DNA from: Oscillospiraceae bacterium
GTDB taxonomy: Bacteria; Bacillota_A; Clostridia; Oscillospirales; Oscillospiraceae
Assembly: GCA_024690695.1 (NCBI GenBank)
Contig: JAILOS010000076.1
Span: 17,810 to 81,809 of the forward strand
Reading direction: 5' to 3'
Length of the DNA: 64,000 nt
Both the position numbers and the translations under genes were made by a program. Below the pieces are notes generated by a model, which saw nothing but the letters and a program-made list of their open reading frames with translations, did no database searches and was not told where the DNA came from. Below are positions 1 through 8,884 of the stretch, in pieces. Each line of letters begins with the position of its first letter. Positions within the stretch are counted from its first letter, which is position 1.

Positions 1-409
1 CCAGTGGCCCGTTCCCTGCAGTCACCGAGTCACGAGCCGCTTCGGAACGCGCGTGCATCCGATCACCGGCGAGGTGAAAAGCCATACGGGTATGGATATC
101 GACGGCTACGGCCATGACGGCGAGGCGATCGTCGCCTGTGACAACGGCACCGTCGTCCGCGCCGAATGGTACGGCGGCTACGGCAACTGCATCATCATTG
201 ACCACGGAAACGGGATGCAGACGCTCTACGGACACATGTCCGGCTATGCGGTCAACGTCGGAGACGTGGTCAAGAAAGGACAGACGATCGGTTACCTCGG
301 AGCCACCGGATGGGCGACCGGCTGTCACTGCCATCTGGAAGTGTTTGTAAACGGCGGCCGGGTCGACCCGGAGCAGTACTTTTCGGGAATAGAATTTTAC
401 GATTGCTGA
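1..409 (+). CDS. M23 family metallopeptidase, 3' part (5' end outside window)
   Basis: The reading frame is open from base 2 and begins with residues typical of the start of an M23 (LytM-type) endopeptidase domain (WPVPCSHRVTSRFG). It contains the HxxxD zinc motif (HTGMD) and the HxH motif (HCH, where HLH is usual). Such zinc enzymes cut peptide cross-links in peptidoglycan outside the membrane. The fragment is very like the C-terminal domain of the next gene, 18 bases downstream, so the two look like tandem duplicates. The N-terminal part is missing because the window starts inside the gene; a GTG at 53 is internal to the domain and is not the start. Confidence 0.85.
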   Translation, partial: QWPVPCSHRVTSRFGTRVHPITGEVKSHTGMDIDGYGHDGEAIVACDNGTVVRAEWYGGYGNCIIIDHGNGMQTLYGHMSGYAVNVGDVVKKGQTIGYLGATGWATGCHCHLEVFVNGGRVDPEQYFSGIEFYDC

Positions 410-427
410 ACATCGAGGGAAGCAGAC

Positions 428-1747
428 ATGAGCAAGAAAACACAGAGACTATTTGCCATCATTCTGGCGCTTTTGATGATCGTCAGTCTTCTGATCGCGC
501 TGATCCCGGGGTCCAAAGCGGTCACCGAGGAGGAGATCGAGAAGCTCAAGGTCAAGCGTGACGAGATCGCCGCCGAGAGAGACGCCAAGCAGGCCGTCGT
601 AGACGAGCTCGAGGCGCAGCAGGCGAGTATTCTTGAGCTGAAGGCCGCGCTGGACGAGCGCAACGAATACGCCCTTCAGCAGATCGCGATCAACGACCGG
701 CAGATCGAGCTCTACGACAAAATGATCGAAGAGAAGGCGCAGGAGCTTGAGGAAGCGATCGCACGCGAGGAAGAACAGCTTCGCCGCTACCGCACGCGCG
801 TGCGCGCGCTGGAGGAAAACGGCGGCTACGACATGCTCGCGCTGGTTATGAACGCCGACGATTTCGGCGATCTGATCGCCGCGGTCGACGATATCGGCCG
901 TATCATGGAATCCGACCGGCAGCTTGAGGACGACTATATCGCCGCCCGCGAGGAAACGGAGCGGATCAAGGCCGAATACGAAGCCGTCAAGGCCGATCTG
1001 GAGCAGCGACAGGCTGCGCTCCGCGAGGAGAAGGCCGAGCTCGAACGCCAGATCCAGGAGGCAACCGACCATATCAACGAGCTTCTCGAGGAGATCCAGG
1101 CGCGCAATCTGGAGATCGAGGAGCTGGATGAAAAGCAGGCCGAGCAGCAGGAGGAGATCGACAAGCTCGTCGCCGAGCTGGAGCGCCAGCGGGCCGAGGA
1201 AGAGGAACGCCGCCGCAGGGAAGAGGAAGAGCGCCGCCGCCGCGAGCAGAGCACCGGCGGTTCCGGCAGCACCGGCGGCTCCGGCAGCACCGGCAGCACC
1301 GGCGGCACCGTTACCGGCACGGGCTCGTTCGGCTGGCCCTGCCCCGGCTGCACCTATGTGACGAGCCGCATGGGCAACCGCTTCCACCCGATCTTCAACG
1401 AGTGGCGCTACCATTCCGGCATGGACATCGGCGCCCAGCAGGGCTCCGCCATCGTCGCCTCCGACGGCGGCACGGTATCCTGGTGCGGCGAAAAGGGCGG
1501 CTACGGCAACTGCATCATGATCGACCACGGCAACGGCTATTACACGCTCTACGGTCACATGTCCGGCTACGCCGTCTCCTACGGCGACACGGTCAGCAAG
1601 GGGCAGACCATCGGCTACGTCGGCAGCACCGGCTGGGCCACCGGACCGCATCTGCATTTTGAGATCCGCTACGGCAGCACCTGCCTTGACCCCGAGGCTG
1701 TCGGCGGCTTTACCGGACTTACATACGCCCCGGACGCGGGGGAATAA
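428..1747 (+). CDS. Secreted coiled-coil M23 murein hydrolase (EnvC-like)
   Basis: The 439-residue product has a signal or anchor segment at residues 8-31, a long charged coiled coil at about 34-275, a Gly/Ser/Thr linker at about 278-298 and a C-terminal M23 domain. The zinc ligands are visible: H329 and D333 in HSGMD, and H408/H410 in HLH. Coiled coil plus M23 is the layout of EnvC-like hydrolases, which are typically controlled through FtsEX; whether ftsEX lies upstream cannot be seen. Start ATG 428 follows GAGGGAAGCAG. The S41-family gene downstream is a common neighbour of such hydrolases in Firmicutes. Confidence 0.85.
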   Translation: MSKKTQRLFAIILALLMIVSLLIALIPGSKAVTEEEIEKLKVKRDEIAAERDAKQAVVDELEAQQASILELKAALDERNEYALQQIAINDRQIELYDKMIEEKAQELEEAIAREEEQLRRYRTRVRALEENGGYDMLALVMNADDFGDLIAAVDDIGRIMESDRQLEDDYIAAREETERIKAEYEAVKADLEQRQAALREEKAELERQIQEATDHINELLEEIQARNLEIEELDEKQAEQQEEIDKLVAELERQRAEEEERRRREEEERRRREQSTGGSGSTGGSGSTGSTGGTVTGTGSFGWPCPGCTYVTSRMGNRFHPIFNEWRYHSGMDIGAQQGSAIVASDGGTVSWCGEKGGYGNCIMIDHGNGYYTLYGHMSGYAVSYGDTVSKGQTIGYVGSTGWATGPHLHFEIRYGSTCLDPEAVGGFTGLTYAPDAGE

Positions 1748-1777
1748 ACCGATCGGTTTTGGAACTGGAAACCGTCA

Positions 1778-1805
1778 GCCGGACAGCCTGAACAGGCTGT
1801 CCGGC
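1778..1805. other. Perfect 12-bp inverted repeat between M23 and S41 genes
   Basis: Arms 1778-1789 and 1794-1805 are exact complements around the loop GAAC. No T-run follows, so it is not a standard intrinsic terminator. It may be an RNA stability or processing hairpin, because it ends about 23 bases before the Shine-Dalgarno of the next gene. Confidence 0.5.
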
Positions 1806-1839
1806 TATCGTGCTGAAAGAGATAGACAGGAGGAACCCT

Positions 1840-3081
1840 ATGGGAATTCTTTTGAAACGGCTGTTTCGGGCGCTGGGGCGCGGACTGGGCCGACTGCTGA
1901 ACGCGCGGATGTCCGTCAAATTCGTCGTGATCCTGCTGGGCCTGGCGATCGCGGGGACCTGGATGCTCACTTCGTCCAATATGAAGAAGGAAGCCGGCGA
2001 CAAAACAGACTACGACGAGGCGATCCGATACATCGAGGTAAAGGATATCCTGGAAAAGCAGTATATCGACGACGTCGACCGCAGCAGGCTGGCGCAGTCG
2101 TCCTCCGCCGCGATGGTCAGCAGCCTCGGTGACCGCTGGAGCTACTACATGACCGAGGACGAGTATCAGACCTATCAGCTCTCCTCCACGAACGAGGCCA
2201 CGGGAGCCGGTCTCTCCACCGTCAAGCAGAGCGGCGGCTTCCAGGTGACAATGGTCAATCCGGAGTCTGCGGCCGCCCGAGCCGGGCTGGTGCCGGGAAT
2301 GGTCATCACCGGCGTGGACGGAACGGACGTTTCCAAAATGGACGCCGACGAATTCCGCACGCTGATCCGTTCCCGTCTCAACGGCCGCTTTACGCTGAAC
2401 ATTTCCGGCCAGCGCGATCCGGTCGAGATCGACTGCGGGATCGGCTACGTCAGCCCGGTCAGTTATTCGATCGAGCGTACCGGCGCCGGCTATATCAAGA
2501 TCAGCAGCTTTGAGGCGGGCACCGGCGAGGCGGTCAAAGACGCCTTTGAAAGCCTGCTGAATCAGAAGGTCACGAAGTTTATCGTCGATATCCGCGACAA
2601 TCCCGGCGGCCTTGTCGGCGAGCTGCAGCTTGCGCTGGATTATCTGCTTCCGCAGGGCGAGCTGTTCTCGCTGCGCAGCAAAGACGGAACGGCGGAGAGC
2701 TTTTCTTCCGACAACAATTCCATGAAGGCGGAGATCTGCGTGCTCGTCAACGCGCAGACCTTCGGCGAGGCGGAGATCTTCGCTGCGGTGCTGCAGGAGA
2801 GCCGCTGGGCGCGCATCATCGGCGAGCCCACCGTCGGCCGGACGCGCATCCAGCAGACGATCGAGCTGTCCGACGGCAGCGCGATCCGCCTGTCCACGAA
2901 GAGCTACGTGACGGAGACCGGCACGGACATCTCCGCCGTCGGCGGCGTCAAGCCCGACATCACCGTTTACAACACGGACGCGGGCGAAGCCAGCACCGAA
3001 GGAAACGGCATGGCGAGCTATGCCGACGATCCGCAGCTCCGTACCGCGCTCGAACAGCTCAGCATCGGTTTTTCAAGTTGA
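1840..3081 (+). CDS. S41 (CtpA/CtpB-like) protease homologue lacking catalytic residues
   Basis: The 413-residue protein has an N-terminal membrane anchor (about 25-45), a PDZ domain (about 110-190) and a C-terminal S41 fold with the conserved DIRDNPGG strand. Active CtpA proteases carry a Ser-rich SASASE segment and a Lys in GxxTxGKG. Here the aligned residues are TFGEAE (307-312) and GEPTVGRT, with Arg334 in the Lys position. Ser and Lys of the dyad are both absent, so the protein is probably a non-proteolytic scaffold or substrate binder. ATG 1840 is chosen over an in-frame GTG at 1810 because AGGAGG (1828-1833) lies 6 bases before it. Confidence 0.8.
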   Translation: MGILLKRLFRALGRGLGRLLNARMSVKFVVILLGLAIAGTWMLTSSNMKKEAGDKTDYDEAIRYIEVKDILEKQYIDDVDRSRLAQSSSAAMVSSLGDRWSYYMTEDEYQTYQLSSTNEATGAGLSTVKQSGGFQVTMVNPESAAARAGLVPGMVITGVDGTDVSKMDADEFRTLIRSRLNGRFTLNISGQRDPVEIDCGIGYVSPVSYSIERTGAGYIKISSFEAGTGEAVKDAFESLLNQKVTKFIVDIRDNPGGLVGELQLALDYLLPQGELFSLRSKDGTAESFSSDNNSMKAEICVLVNAQTFGEAEIFAAVLQESRWARIIGEPTVGRTRIQQTIELSDGSAIRLSTKSYVTETGTDISAVGGVKPDITVYNTDAGEASTEGNGMASYADDPQLRTALEQLSIGFSS

Positions 3082-3106
3082 CAGCCGACGCTTCGTTGAT
3101 TATAAT
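3078..3106 (+). promoter_or_regulatory. Consensus sigma-A promoter for greA-lysS
   Basis: TTGACA (3078-3083), a 17-base spacer and TATAAT (3101-3106) match the housekeeping consensus at all 12 positions. The -35 overlaps the stop codon of the S41 gene. Confidence 0.9.
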
Positions 3107-3145
3107 ACCGATTCAGTATCAAGTCCGGAAAGGATGGAACAAGAA

Positions 3146-3634
3146 ATGAACAACAACAGCAGATTCAAAATGAGCCAGGAGCGTCTGGATGAGATCAAGG
3201 AGGAGCTCCGGTATCTGGAAACCGTCCGCGAAAAGGAAGTTGCCGAGCAGATCAAGGAAGCGCGCAGCTTCGGCGACCTGTCCGAAAACAGCGAATACGA
3301 CGAGGCCAAAACCGAGCAGGGAAAGCTCTATTCCAAGATCGCCGAGCTGAAGGTCCTGATCGAAAACGCCGAGATCGTGGATAATTTCGAGGACAACGTG
3401 CCGAAGGATTCCGTCACGCTGGGCAGCATCATCCGCGTACGCGATCTCGAGGACGACTATGAGGACACCTTCGAGATCGTCGGTTCCCAGGAGGCCAATC
3501 CGAAGCTCGGAAAGATCTCCGACGACTCTCCGGTGGGCCGCGGTCTGCACGGACACCGCGCCGGCGAGACCGTCAGCATCCTCACGCCGAGCGGCGAGCT
3601 GAAGTTCAAGATCCTTTCTCTGGAAAACCGCTGA
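3146..3634 (+). CDS. greA: Transcription elongation factor GreA
   Basis: GreA enters the RNA polymerase secondary channel and stimulates cleavage of backtracked transcripts. The 162-residue product has the expected N-terminal antiparallel coiled coil, with the acidic tip region near FGDLSENSEYDEAK, and a C-terminal FKBP-like domain ending in the usual GETVSI and FKILSLE segments. ATG 3146 is preferred over ATG 3134 because GGAAAGG (3127-3133) is better spaced and the length then matches the family. A consensus promoter lies directly upstream, and lysS follows after 26 bases, so the two are probably co-transcribed. Confidence 0.95.
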   Translation: MNNNSRFKMSQERLDEIKEELRYLETVREKEVAEQIKEARSFGDLSENSEYDEAKTEQGKLYSKIAELKVLIENAEIVDNFEDNVPKDSVTLGSIIRVRDLEDDYEDTFEIVGSQEANPKLGKISDDSPVGRGLHGHRAGETVSILTPSGELKFKILSLENR

Positions 3635-3660
3635 CAGAAGACGTTTATATGAGGGAAGCT

Positions 3661-5160
3661 ATGAGCGAAACGAACAACAGACCGGAAGCGTCCGCACAGG
3701 AGCTTTCGGAGATCCTACAGATCCGCCGCGACAAGCTGAAGACGCTGCAGGCGGAGGGCCGGGATCCTTTCCGGATCACCCGGTATGAGGTCAGCCATCA
3801 CAGCGCCGAGGTGCTTGCGGACTACGATTCCCTGGAGGAGAAGACGGTCTCGGTCGCCGGACGCATGATGGTCAAGCGCGTGATGGGCAAGGCGTCCTTC
3901 TGCAAGCTCCAGGACCGTGAAGGCGTGATCCAGGTATACGTCGCCCGCGATTCGATCGGCGAGGCGCCGTACGCAGATTTCAAAAAGCTCGATATCGGGG
4001 ACATCGTCGGCGTAAAAGGCTACGTTTTCAAGACGAAAACCGGCGAGGTCACGATCCGCGCCGAATCGGTCACGCTGCTGTCGAAGTCGCTCAAGCCGCT
4101 GCCGGAGAAGTTCCACGGGCTGACCGACGTAGACATCCGCTATCGGCAGCGTTACGTCGATCTGATCGCCAACCCCGACGTGCGCGACACGTTTATCAAG
4201 CGCTCCCGGATCATCAGCGAGATCCGCCGCTTCCTCGACGCGAGAGGCTTTATCGAGGTCGAGACGCCGATGCTCGTCACGAACGCCGGCGGCGCCGCGG
4301 CGCGCCCCTTCGAGACGCATTACAACGCGCTTGACGAAGACGTGAAGCTGCGCATTTCGCTGGAGCTGTATCTCAAGCGTCTGATCGTCGGCGGTCTGGA
4401 GCGGGTGTACGAGATCGGCCGCGTGTTCCGCAACGAGGGCATCGACACGAAGCACAATCCGGAATTCACGCTGATGGAGCTTTACCAGGCCTATACCGAC
4501 TACCACGGCATGATGGAGTTGACGGAGGCGCTGTTCCGCCATCTGGCGAAAACCGTCTGCGGCTCCGCTGTGATCCGCTACGGCGACCGCGAGATCGACA
4601 TGGAAAAGCCCTTCCGCCGTCTGACGATGACCGAGGCGATCAAGATTGAGACCGGCGTCGATTTCGACGCGGTGAACGGCACCGAAGAGGCCAGAGCCAT
4701 CGCCGAAGCGCACGGGATCAAGGTCGAGGCCCGTCATAAAAAGGGCGACATCGTCAATCTGTTCTTCGACGAGTTCTGCGAGGACAAGATGATCCAGCCC
4801 ACCTTTATCATGGATCATCCTGTCGAGATCAGCCCGCTGACCAAGCGCAAGCCCGAAGATCCCTCGAAGGTGGAGCGCTTCGAGCTTTACGTCAACGGCT
4901 GGGAGATGTGCAACGCCTACAGCGAGCTCAACGACCCGATCGATCAGCGCGAGCGCTTTGCCGCACAAGACGCGCTGGCCGCCGCCGGAGACGCCGAGGC
5001 CAACCACACCGACGAGGATTTCCTCAACGCGCTGGAGATCGGCATGCCTCCCACGGGCGGCATCGGCTACGGGATCGACCGTCTGGTCATGCTGCTGACC
5101 GATTCGGCCTCGATCCGCGACGTGCTGCTCTTCCCGACGATGAAGCCGGAGAACAACTGA
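3661..5160 (+). CDS. lysS: Lysyl-tRNA synthetase (class II)
   Basis: This 499-residue enzyme charges tRNA-Lys. An N-terminal OB-fold anticodon-binding domain (about 55-165) precedes the class II catalytic core with motif 2 (VFRNEGID) and the C-terminal motif 3 region (GGIGYGIDRL). ATG 3661 is chosen over ATG 3649 because AGGGA lies between them and the N-terminus then matches relatives. A strong hairpin follows the stop, ending the greA-lysS unit. Confidence 0.96.
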   Translation: MSETNNRPEASAQELSEILQIRRDKLKTLQAEGRDPFRITRYEVSHHSAEVLADYDSLEEKTVSVAGRMMVKRVMGKASFCKLQDREGVIQVYVARDSIGEAPYADFKKLDIGDIVGVKGYVFKTKTGEVTIRAESVTLLSKSLKPLPEKFHGLTDVDIRYRQRYVDLIANPDVRDTFIKRSRIISEIRRFLDARGFIEVETPMLVTNAGGAAARPFETHYNALDEDVKLRISLELYLKRLIVGGLERVYEIGRVFRNEGIDTKHNPEFTLMELYQAYTDYHGMMELTEALFRHLAKTVCGSAVIRYGDREIDMEKPFRRLTMTEAIKIETGVDFDAVNGTEEARAIAEAHGIKVEARHKKGDIVNLFFDEFCEDKMIQPTFIMDHPVEISPLTKRKPEDPSKVERFELYVNGWEMCNAYSELNDPIDQRERFAAQDALAAAGDAEANHTDEDFLNALEIGMPPTGGIGYGIDRLVMLLTDSASIRDVLLFPTMKPENN

Positions 5161-5201
5161 TAAAAGCCCGATATATTTGTCGGAGAATAGGAATTAACAT
5201 G

Positions 5202-5228
5202 AAGTGCCGGGGAGCGACCCCGGCACTT
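5202..5228 (+). terminator. Intrinsic terminator-like hairpin after lysS
   Basis: An 11-bp perfect stem (5202-5212 with 5218-5228) closes a 5-base loop, followed by only a weak pyrimidine tail (CTTC). It fits the end of greA-lysS. Confidence 0.65.
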
Positions 5229-5260
5229 CTTCAAAGAAGATCCGGAGGGAGGATGACAGA

Positions 5261-6085
5261 TTGGATCTGCATGATTTTGATGACGTAGCGGAAAACTATG
5301 ACCTCTATCTGGGAGAGATGTATAAAGATGAGGATAATCACGCAGGCTTCCGGGAGTTTTATCTGGACTTTGCGAAACGGTACGGAGGCGGCGGGGTGAT
5401 AGACATCGCCTGCGGAACGGGAGCGGTGCTGTTAACCCTCGCGGAGCACGGGATTATGGCCGACGGCACGGATCTTTCTGAAGCCATGTGCCGTGTCGCG
5501 GATGAAAAGGCGAAGAGCAAAGGCTTTCATCTTAACATTTTTCCCGCGAATATGACGGAGTTCAGAAGCGGAAAAAAATACTCATGCGCTATCATTGCGC
5601 GCAGCGGCTTCATGCATCTGCTTACGCCCGAATTACAGCGCGCGGCGCTTCTCAACATCCGCGAGAATTTGTCTGACGGCGGCATGCTGACGTTCAATAC
5701 CTTTGATCCGGATCCGTTTTTCCAGGCACAGCAGATGCATACGAAGGATACGGAATATACATACCGCCTTGAATACACGAATAAGAGCGGGTGTCGCGAG
5801 AGGATATACAACGCGATCTCGTATGATCCTTCTACGCAGATCATGAGCGGGAATTGGAAATTTGAAACGCTCGACGATAACGGAAATGCGGCGGAGGAAA
5901 GGATTCGTCCGTTGAAAATGCGGCAGACATATCGTCAGGAGATGAAGTATCTCCTGGAATTGACCGGATACAGGATCGTGAACGTATACGGAGGATATCA
6001 TAAGGAGAGCAGTGCCGGCCCGGCCAAAAACGTTATCTGGTGCGTGCAGAAAAAGGATTCGTTCGAAGGGAACGCAGCGTATTGA
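5261..6085 (+). CDS. SAM-dependent class I methyltransferase
   Basis: The 274-residue product shows methyltransferase motif I (VIDIACGTGAVLL, about residues 42-54) and a downstream acidic motif (ADGTDLSEAM), as in small-molecule or ubiE-like enzymes. The substrate cannot be read. TTG 5261 is chosen because GGAGGGAGG (5244-5252) sits 8 bases upstream and the protein then begins with the usual FDDVAENYD helix. Base composition is clearly lower in GC than the flanking core genes: 5281-5340 is 40% GC by count, against 68% at 4381-4440. This suggests transfer together with the next gene. Confidence 0.82.
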   Translation: MDLHDFDDVAENYDLYLGEMYKDEDNHAGFREFYLDFAKRYGGGGVIDIACGTGAVLLTLAEHGIMADGTDLSEAMCRVADEKAKSKGFHLNIFPANMTEFRSGKKYSCAIIARSGFMHLLTPELQRAALLNIRENLSDGGMLTFNTFDPDPFFQAQQMHTKDTEYTYRLEYTNKSGCRERIYNAISYDPSTQIMSGNWKFETLDDNGNAAEERIRPLKMRQTYRQEMKYLLELTGYRIVNVYGGYHKESSAGPAKNVIWCVQKKDSFEGNAAY

Positions 6086-6156
6086 GCGATTTGCAGTTTG
6101 CGCAGGCGCACAGGGCTGAAAGAGAAGCATGATCCTTAAGGGAGGCAGACCGTTAA

Positions 6157-7347
6157 ATGAACAGAAAAACGCTGTCCGCTCTGCCGGACTATAACAACTG
6201 TCTCGTGAACCTGTCCAATTCCGTCTTGAAGAGATTCGGCGCGCGGACGACAGCCGCTACGCTGCCCCTTGCGGATACGTATCTTGAAGGGAAATATCGG
6301 AACGTGGTGCTTCTGATTCTTGACGGGATGGGAACGTCGATCGTGGAGAGGCACCTTGAAAAGAACGGTTTTTTCAGAAGCCATACGGCAGGCTCGTTTG
6401 ATTCCGTCTATCCGCCTACGACGGCTGCCGCGACGACGTCCGTTCTCAGCGGCTTATATCCGAATGAGCACGGATGGCTCGGATGGGACATGTATTATCC
6501 GCAGCTCCAAAAAAACGTGACGGTTTTTACGAATACGGAGCAGCAAAAGGAAAAAGAGAACGCGTTTCCGTCCGCGGCGGGCCCGGACGGAAAAAAGCGG
6601 TGGGCGGAGGATTCGCTGGAGGAAGCCCTGCCCGCAGCGGAATACAATGTCGGCTTTCGATACACGCCGTACAGGAATATCATCGAGCTTATCAACGAGT
6701 CGGGGGGCAGCGCCTACGCCGCTATGCCGTTCATGCCGCCGTATCCCCAAAGCATGGACGCGATCCTGCACCGCGTGGAGAAGCTGTGCAGTGAGCCGGG
6801 CGAAAAGTTCATTTATGCATATTGGAATGAACCGGATTCTACGATGCATAAGACGGGGACGGGAAGCCCGGAAACACACTGGATCGTAACGGAGCTTGAA
6901 AAGAAGATCGGGAAAACAGTGTCGGGCTTGTCTGACACCTTGTTCCTGATTACGGCGGATCACGGTCATATAGACAGCAGGAATTGCTGCCTGCTGGATT
7001 ATCCTGAAATCATGAACTGTCTCGTTCGCGAGCCTTCTTTTGAGCCGCGCACGCTGAATCTCTTTGTGAAAGATGAATACAAGGAGAGCTTTCCGGAAAT
7101 ATTCAACAAGTACTTTGGAGAGTCCTTTGTTTTGCTGTCAAAAGACGAGGTGTTTTCCGAGAGAATATTCGGCACGGGAAATGACCGTGACGGACTGGAG
7201 AAGATGATCGGAGATTACGTTGCGCTGGCAATCTCCGACAGGAGCATTTTCAATACCCATATAGCGGCGCAGGAAATGCCCGGTGTCCACGCGGGGCTGA
7301 CCGAAGAAGAAGTGAGGATTCCGTTTATCGTGATCGGGAAGAAGTAG
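6157..7347 (+). CDS. Type I phosphodiesterase / nucleotide pyrophosphatase family protein
   Basis: The 396-residue protein belongs to the alkaline-phosphatase superfamily of metal-dependent phosphodiesterases. Visible metal sites are LILDGMG (Asp), the nucleophile Thr region PTTAAATTSVLSG, and ITADHGH near residue 268. No signal peptide is seen, so it probably acts in the cytoplasm. The substrate is unknown; phosphonate, nucleotide or sugar-phosphate esters are possible. AAGGGAGG (6138-6145) precedes ATG 6157. Like its upstream neighbour it is AT-richer (45% GC at 6781-6840), so the two may form one acquired unit. Confidence 0.8.
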   Translation: MNRKTLSALPDYNNCLVNLSNSVLKRFGARTTAATLPLADTYLEGKYRNVVLLILDGMGTSIVERHLEKNGFFRSHTAGSFDSVYPPTTAAATTSVLSGLYPNEHGWLGWDMYYPQLQKNVTVFTNTEQQKEKENAFPSAAGPDGKKRWAEDSLEEALPAAEYNVGFRYTPYRNIIELINESGGSAYAAMPFMPPYPQSMDAILHRVEKLCSEPGEKFIYAYWNEPDSTMHKTGTGSPETHWIVTELEKKIGKTVSGLSDTLFLITADHGHIDSRNCCLLDYPEIMNCLVREPSFEPRTLNLFVKDEYKESFPEIFNKYFGESFVLLSKDEVFSERIFGTGNDRDGLEKMIGDYVALAISDRSIFNTHIAAQEMPGVHAGLTEEEVRIPFIVIGKK

Positions 7348-7450
7348 GGTCTTCCCCAAATATATGAGAAAGATCAGGACCGGATGGGATTTAGCGGCCT
7401 TTCCGCTTTCGGAGCGCAGTTTCCAGCAGCGCGGATTTTGACACAGGCTC

Positions 7451-7479
7451 TTGCTTTCCTTCCGCGCATACAGTAGAAT
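7451..7479 (+). promoter_or_regulatory. Probable sigma-A promoter before the RING/Ig-like gene
   Basis: TTGCTT (7451-7456), a 17-base spacer and TAGAAT (7474-7479) lie 30 bases before the start codon. Confidence 0.55.
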
Positions 7480-7509
7480 AGAAAAACAAACAAAGAGGAG
7501 ATGACCGCG

Positions 7510-8793
7510 ATGGAATCGTACATCGGAAAAATCTGCCCGTACTGCGGATCGGAGATCAAAGAAGGGGACGCCGTCAAGGTATGCCCGTCCTGCGGCATCC
7601 CTCACCACGAGGCCTGCTGGATCGAAAACAAGGGCTGCACGACCTTCGGCTGCAAGGAGCAGAACTGCGAGGAGCAGCCCGCAGTGCTGTGCACGGTCTG
7701 TCGGGCGCCGAACGAGCCGGGTAAGAAATTCTGCTCCAACTGCGGCGCGCCGCTGATTGAAAAGAAGAAGAAATTCTGCGGCAGCTGCGGAGCGGAGATC
7801 AACGAAAGACAGGCGTTTTGCCCCGAGTGCGGCGCCAGAACCGTTTTCGATACCAACGCCAACGAAAAAGCGAAAAGCGACGAAGGGCGCGGCGGCCGGG
7901 AGAAGAGAAAAAAGAGCAGGGCGCCGCTCATCATCGGAGCCGTCGCCGCCGTTCTTCTGATCGCCGCGGCGCTCGTTTACCTGTTCCTCCCGAAAAAACC
8001 GACGGCCGTCTCGCTCTCGGATTCCAAGATAAACGTCGTGTGCGGGGAGACGTACAAGCTCAAATACGAGGTCGAGCCGGAAAAAACCGCGGATTTCGAC
8101 GTAAAATGGAGCTCTGACGACGAGACCGTGGCAACGGTCGAGAAGGGGATCGTGACCGGGGTCGGAGAAGGTGTCTGCACCGTCAAGATCAAAACGGACA
8201 ACGGGAAATCGAGCAGCTGCAAGGTCACGGTCGTCAAGCCGGCCGTGACGTCCATCACGCTCTCCCGGCCCTCCGCCACGGTAGAGCGCGGAAATTCCTT
8301 TACGCTCAGCTGCACCGTGGAACCGGAGAACGCGGAATACACGGTGAGCTGGTCTTCCGACGACGAAGACGTGGCGACCGTCGAAAACGGGGTGGTGACC
8401 GCCTACACGGTCGGCACCTGCAGCATCACGGCGAAGACCGACAACGGAAAAACGAGCGTGTGCAGAGTCACCGTGACGATGCCCACCGTGGAGAAAAAAG
8501 CGGTTAAAACGTGGAAATGCGTCAGGATCCTGAATTTTGAAGACAGCGAAACGACGGACTGCTCCGACTGGGGCTGGAAGCTCTATCTGTACGACAACAA
8601 CACGGGGAGCTTTTACATGGATTCCGACAACGAAATCGTCTTTTTCTGGATCTTTACCGAAACAAACGAATACGGCAACGACGTCTATATGACGAGCGAG
8701 GAAGGAATCTATTTCATCTACGCCAAAGAATACGGAGAGATCTGGCTGTACATAGAAACGGATTCCCTGGATCTGTGCATCACCTGCGAATAA
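7510..8793 (+). CDS. Prokaryotic RING-finger / zinc-ribbon membrane protein with two Ig-like (BIG2) domains
   Basis: The 427-residue product begins with a Cys/His-rich module (CPYCG, CPSCG, HHEACW) resembling prokaryotic RING family 1. Two zinc ribbons follow (CTVC/CSNCG and CGSCG/CPECG), then a basic stretch, one membrane helix (about 136-157), two BIG2-type Ig repeats (about 163-330) and a unique C-terminal domain with no family I recognise. The zinc modules would be cytoplasmic and the Ig domains outside. ATG 7510 is chosen over ATG 7501 because AGGAG ends directly before the first ATG. The function is unknown; zinc-mediated assembly coupled to envelope binding is a guess. Confidence 0.7.
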   Translation: MESYIGKICPYCGSEIKEGDAVKVCPSCGIPHHEACWIENKGCTTFGCKEQNCEEQPAVLCTVCRAPNEPGKKFCSNCGAPLIEKKKKFCGSCGAEINERQAFCPECGARTVFDTNANEKAKSDEGRGGREKRKKSRAPLIIGAVAAVLLIAAALVYLFLPKKPTAVSLSDSKINVVCGETYKLKYEVEPEKTADFDVKWSSDDETVATVEKGIVTGVGEGVCTVKIKTDNGKSSSCKVTVVKPAVTSITLSRPSATVERGNSFTLSCTVEPENAEYTVSWSSDDEDVATVENGVVTAYTVGTCSITAKTDNGKTSVCRVTVTMPTVEKKAVKTWKCVRILNFEDSETTDCSDWGWKLYLYDNNTGSFYMDSDNEIVFFWIFTETNEYGNDVYMTSEEGIYFIYAKEYGEIWLYIETDSLDLCITCE

Positions 8794-8884
8794 GAGGCGT
8801 CAGTCTTTGTAAAGAGAGAGGAACTGCGGCGGAACCGAAGCCGTTCGGACCGGCTTTGACCGGCATAGACCGCAGAAGAGAGCC

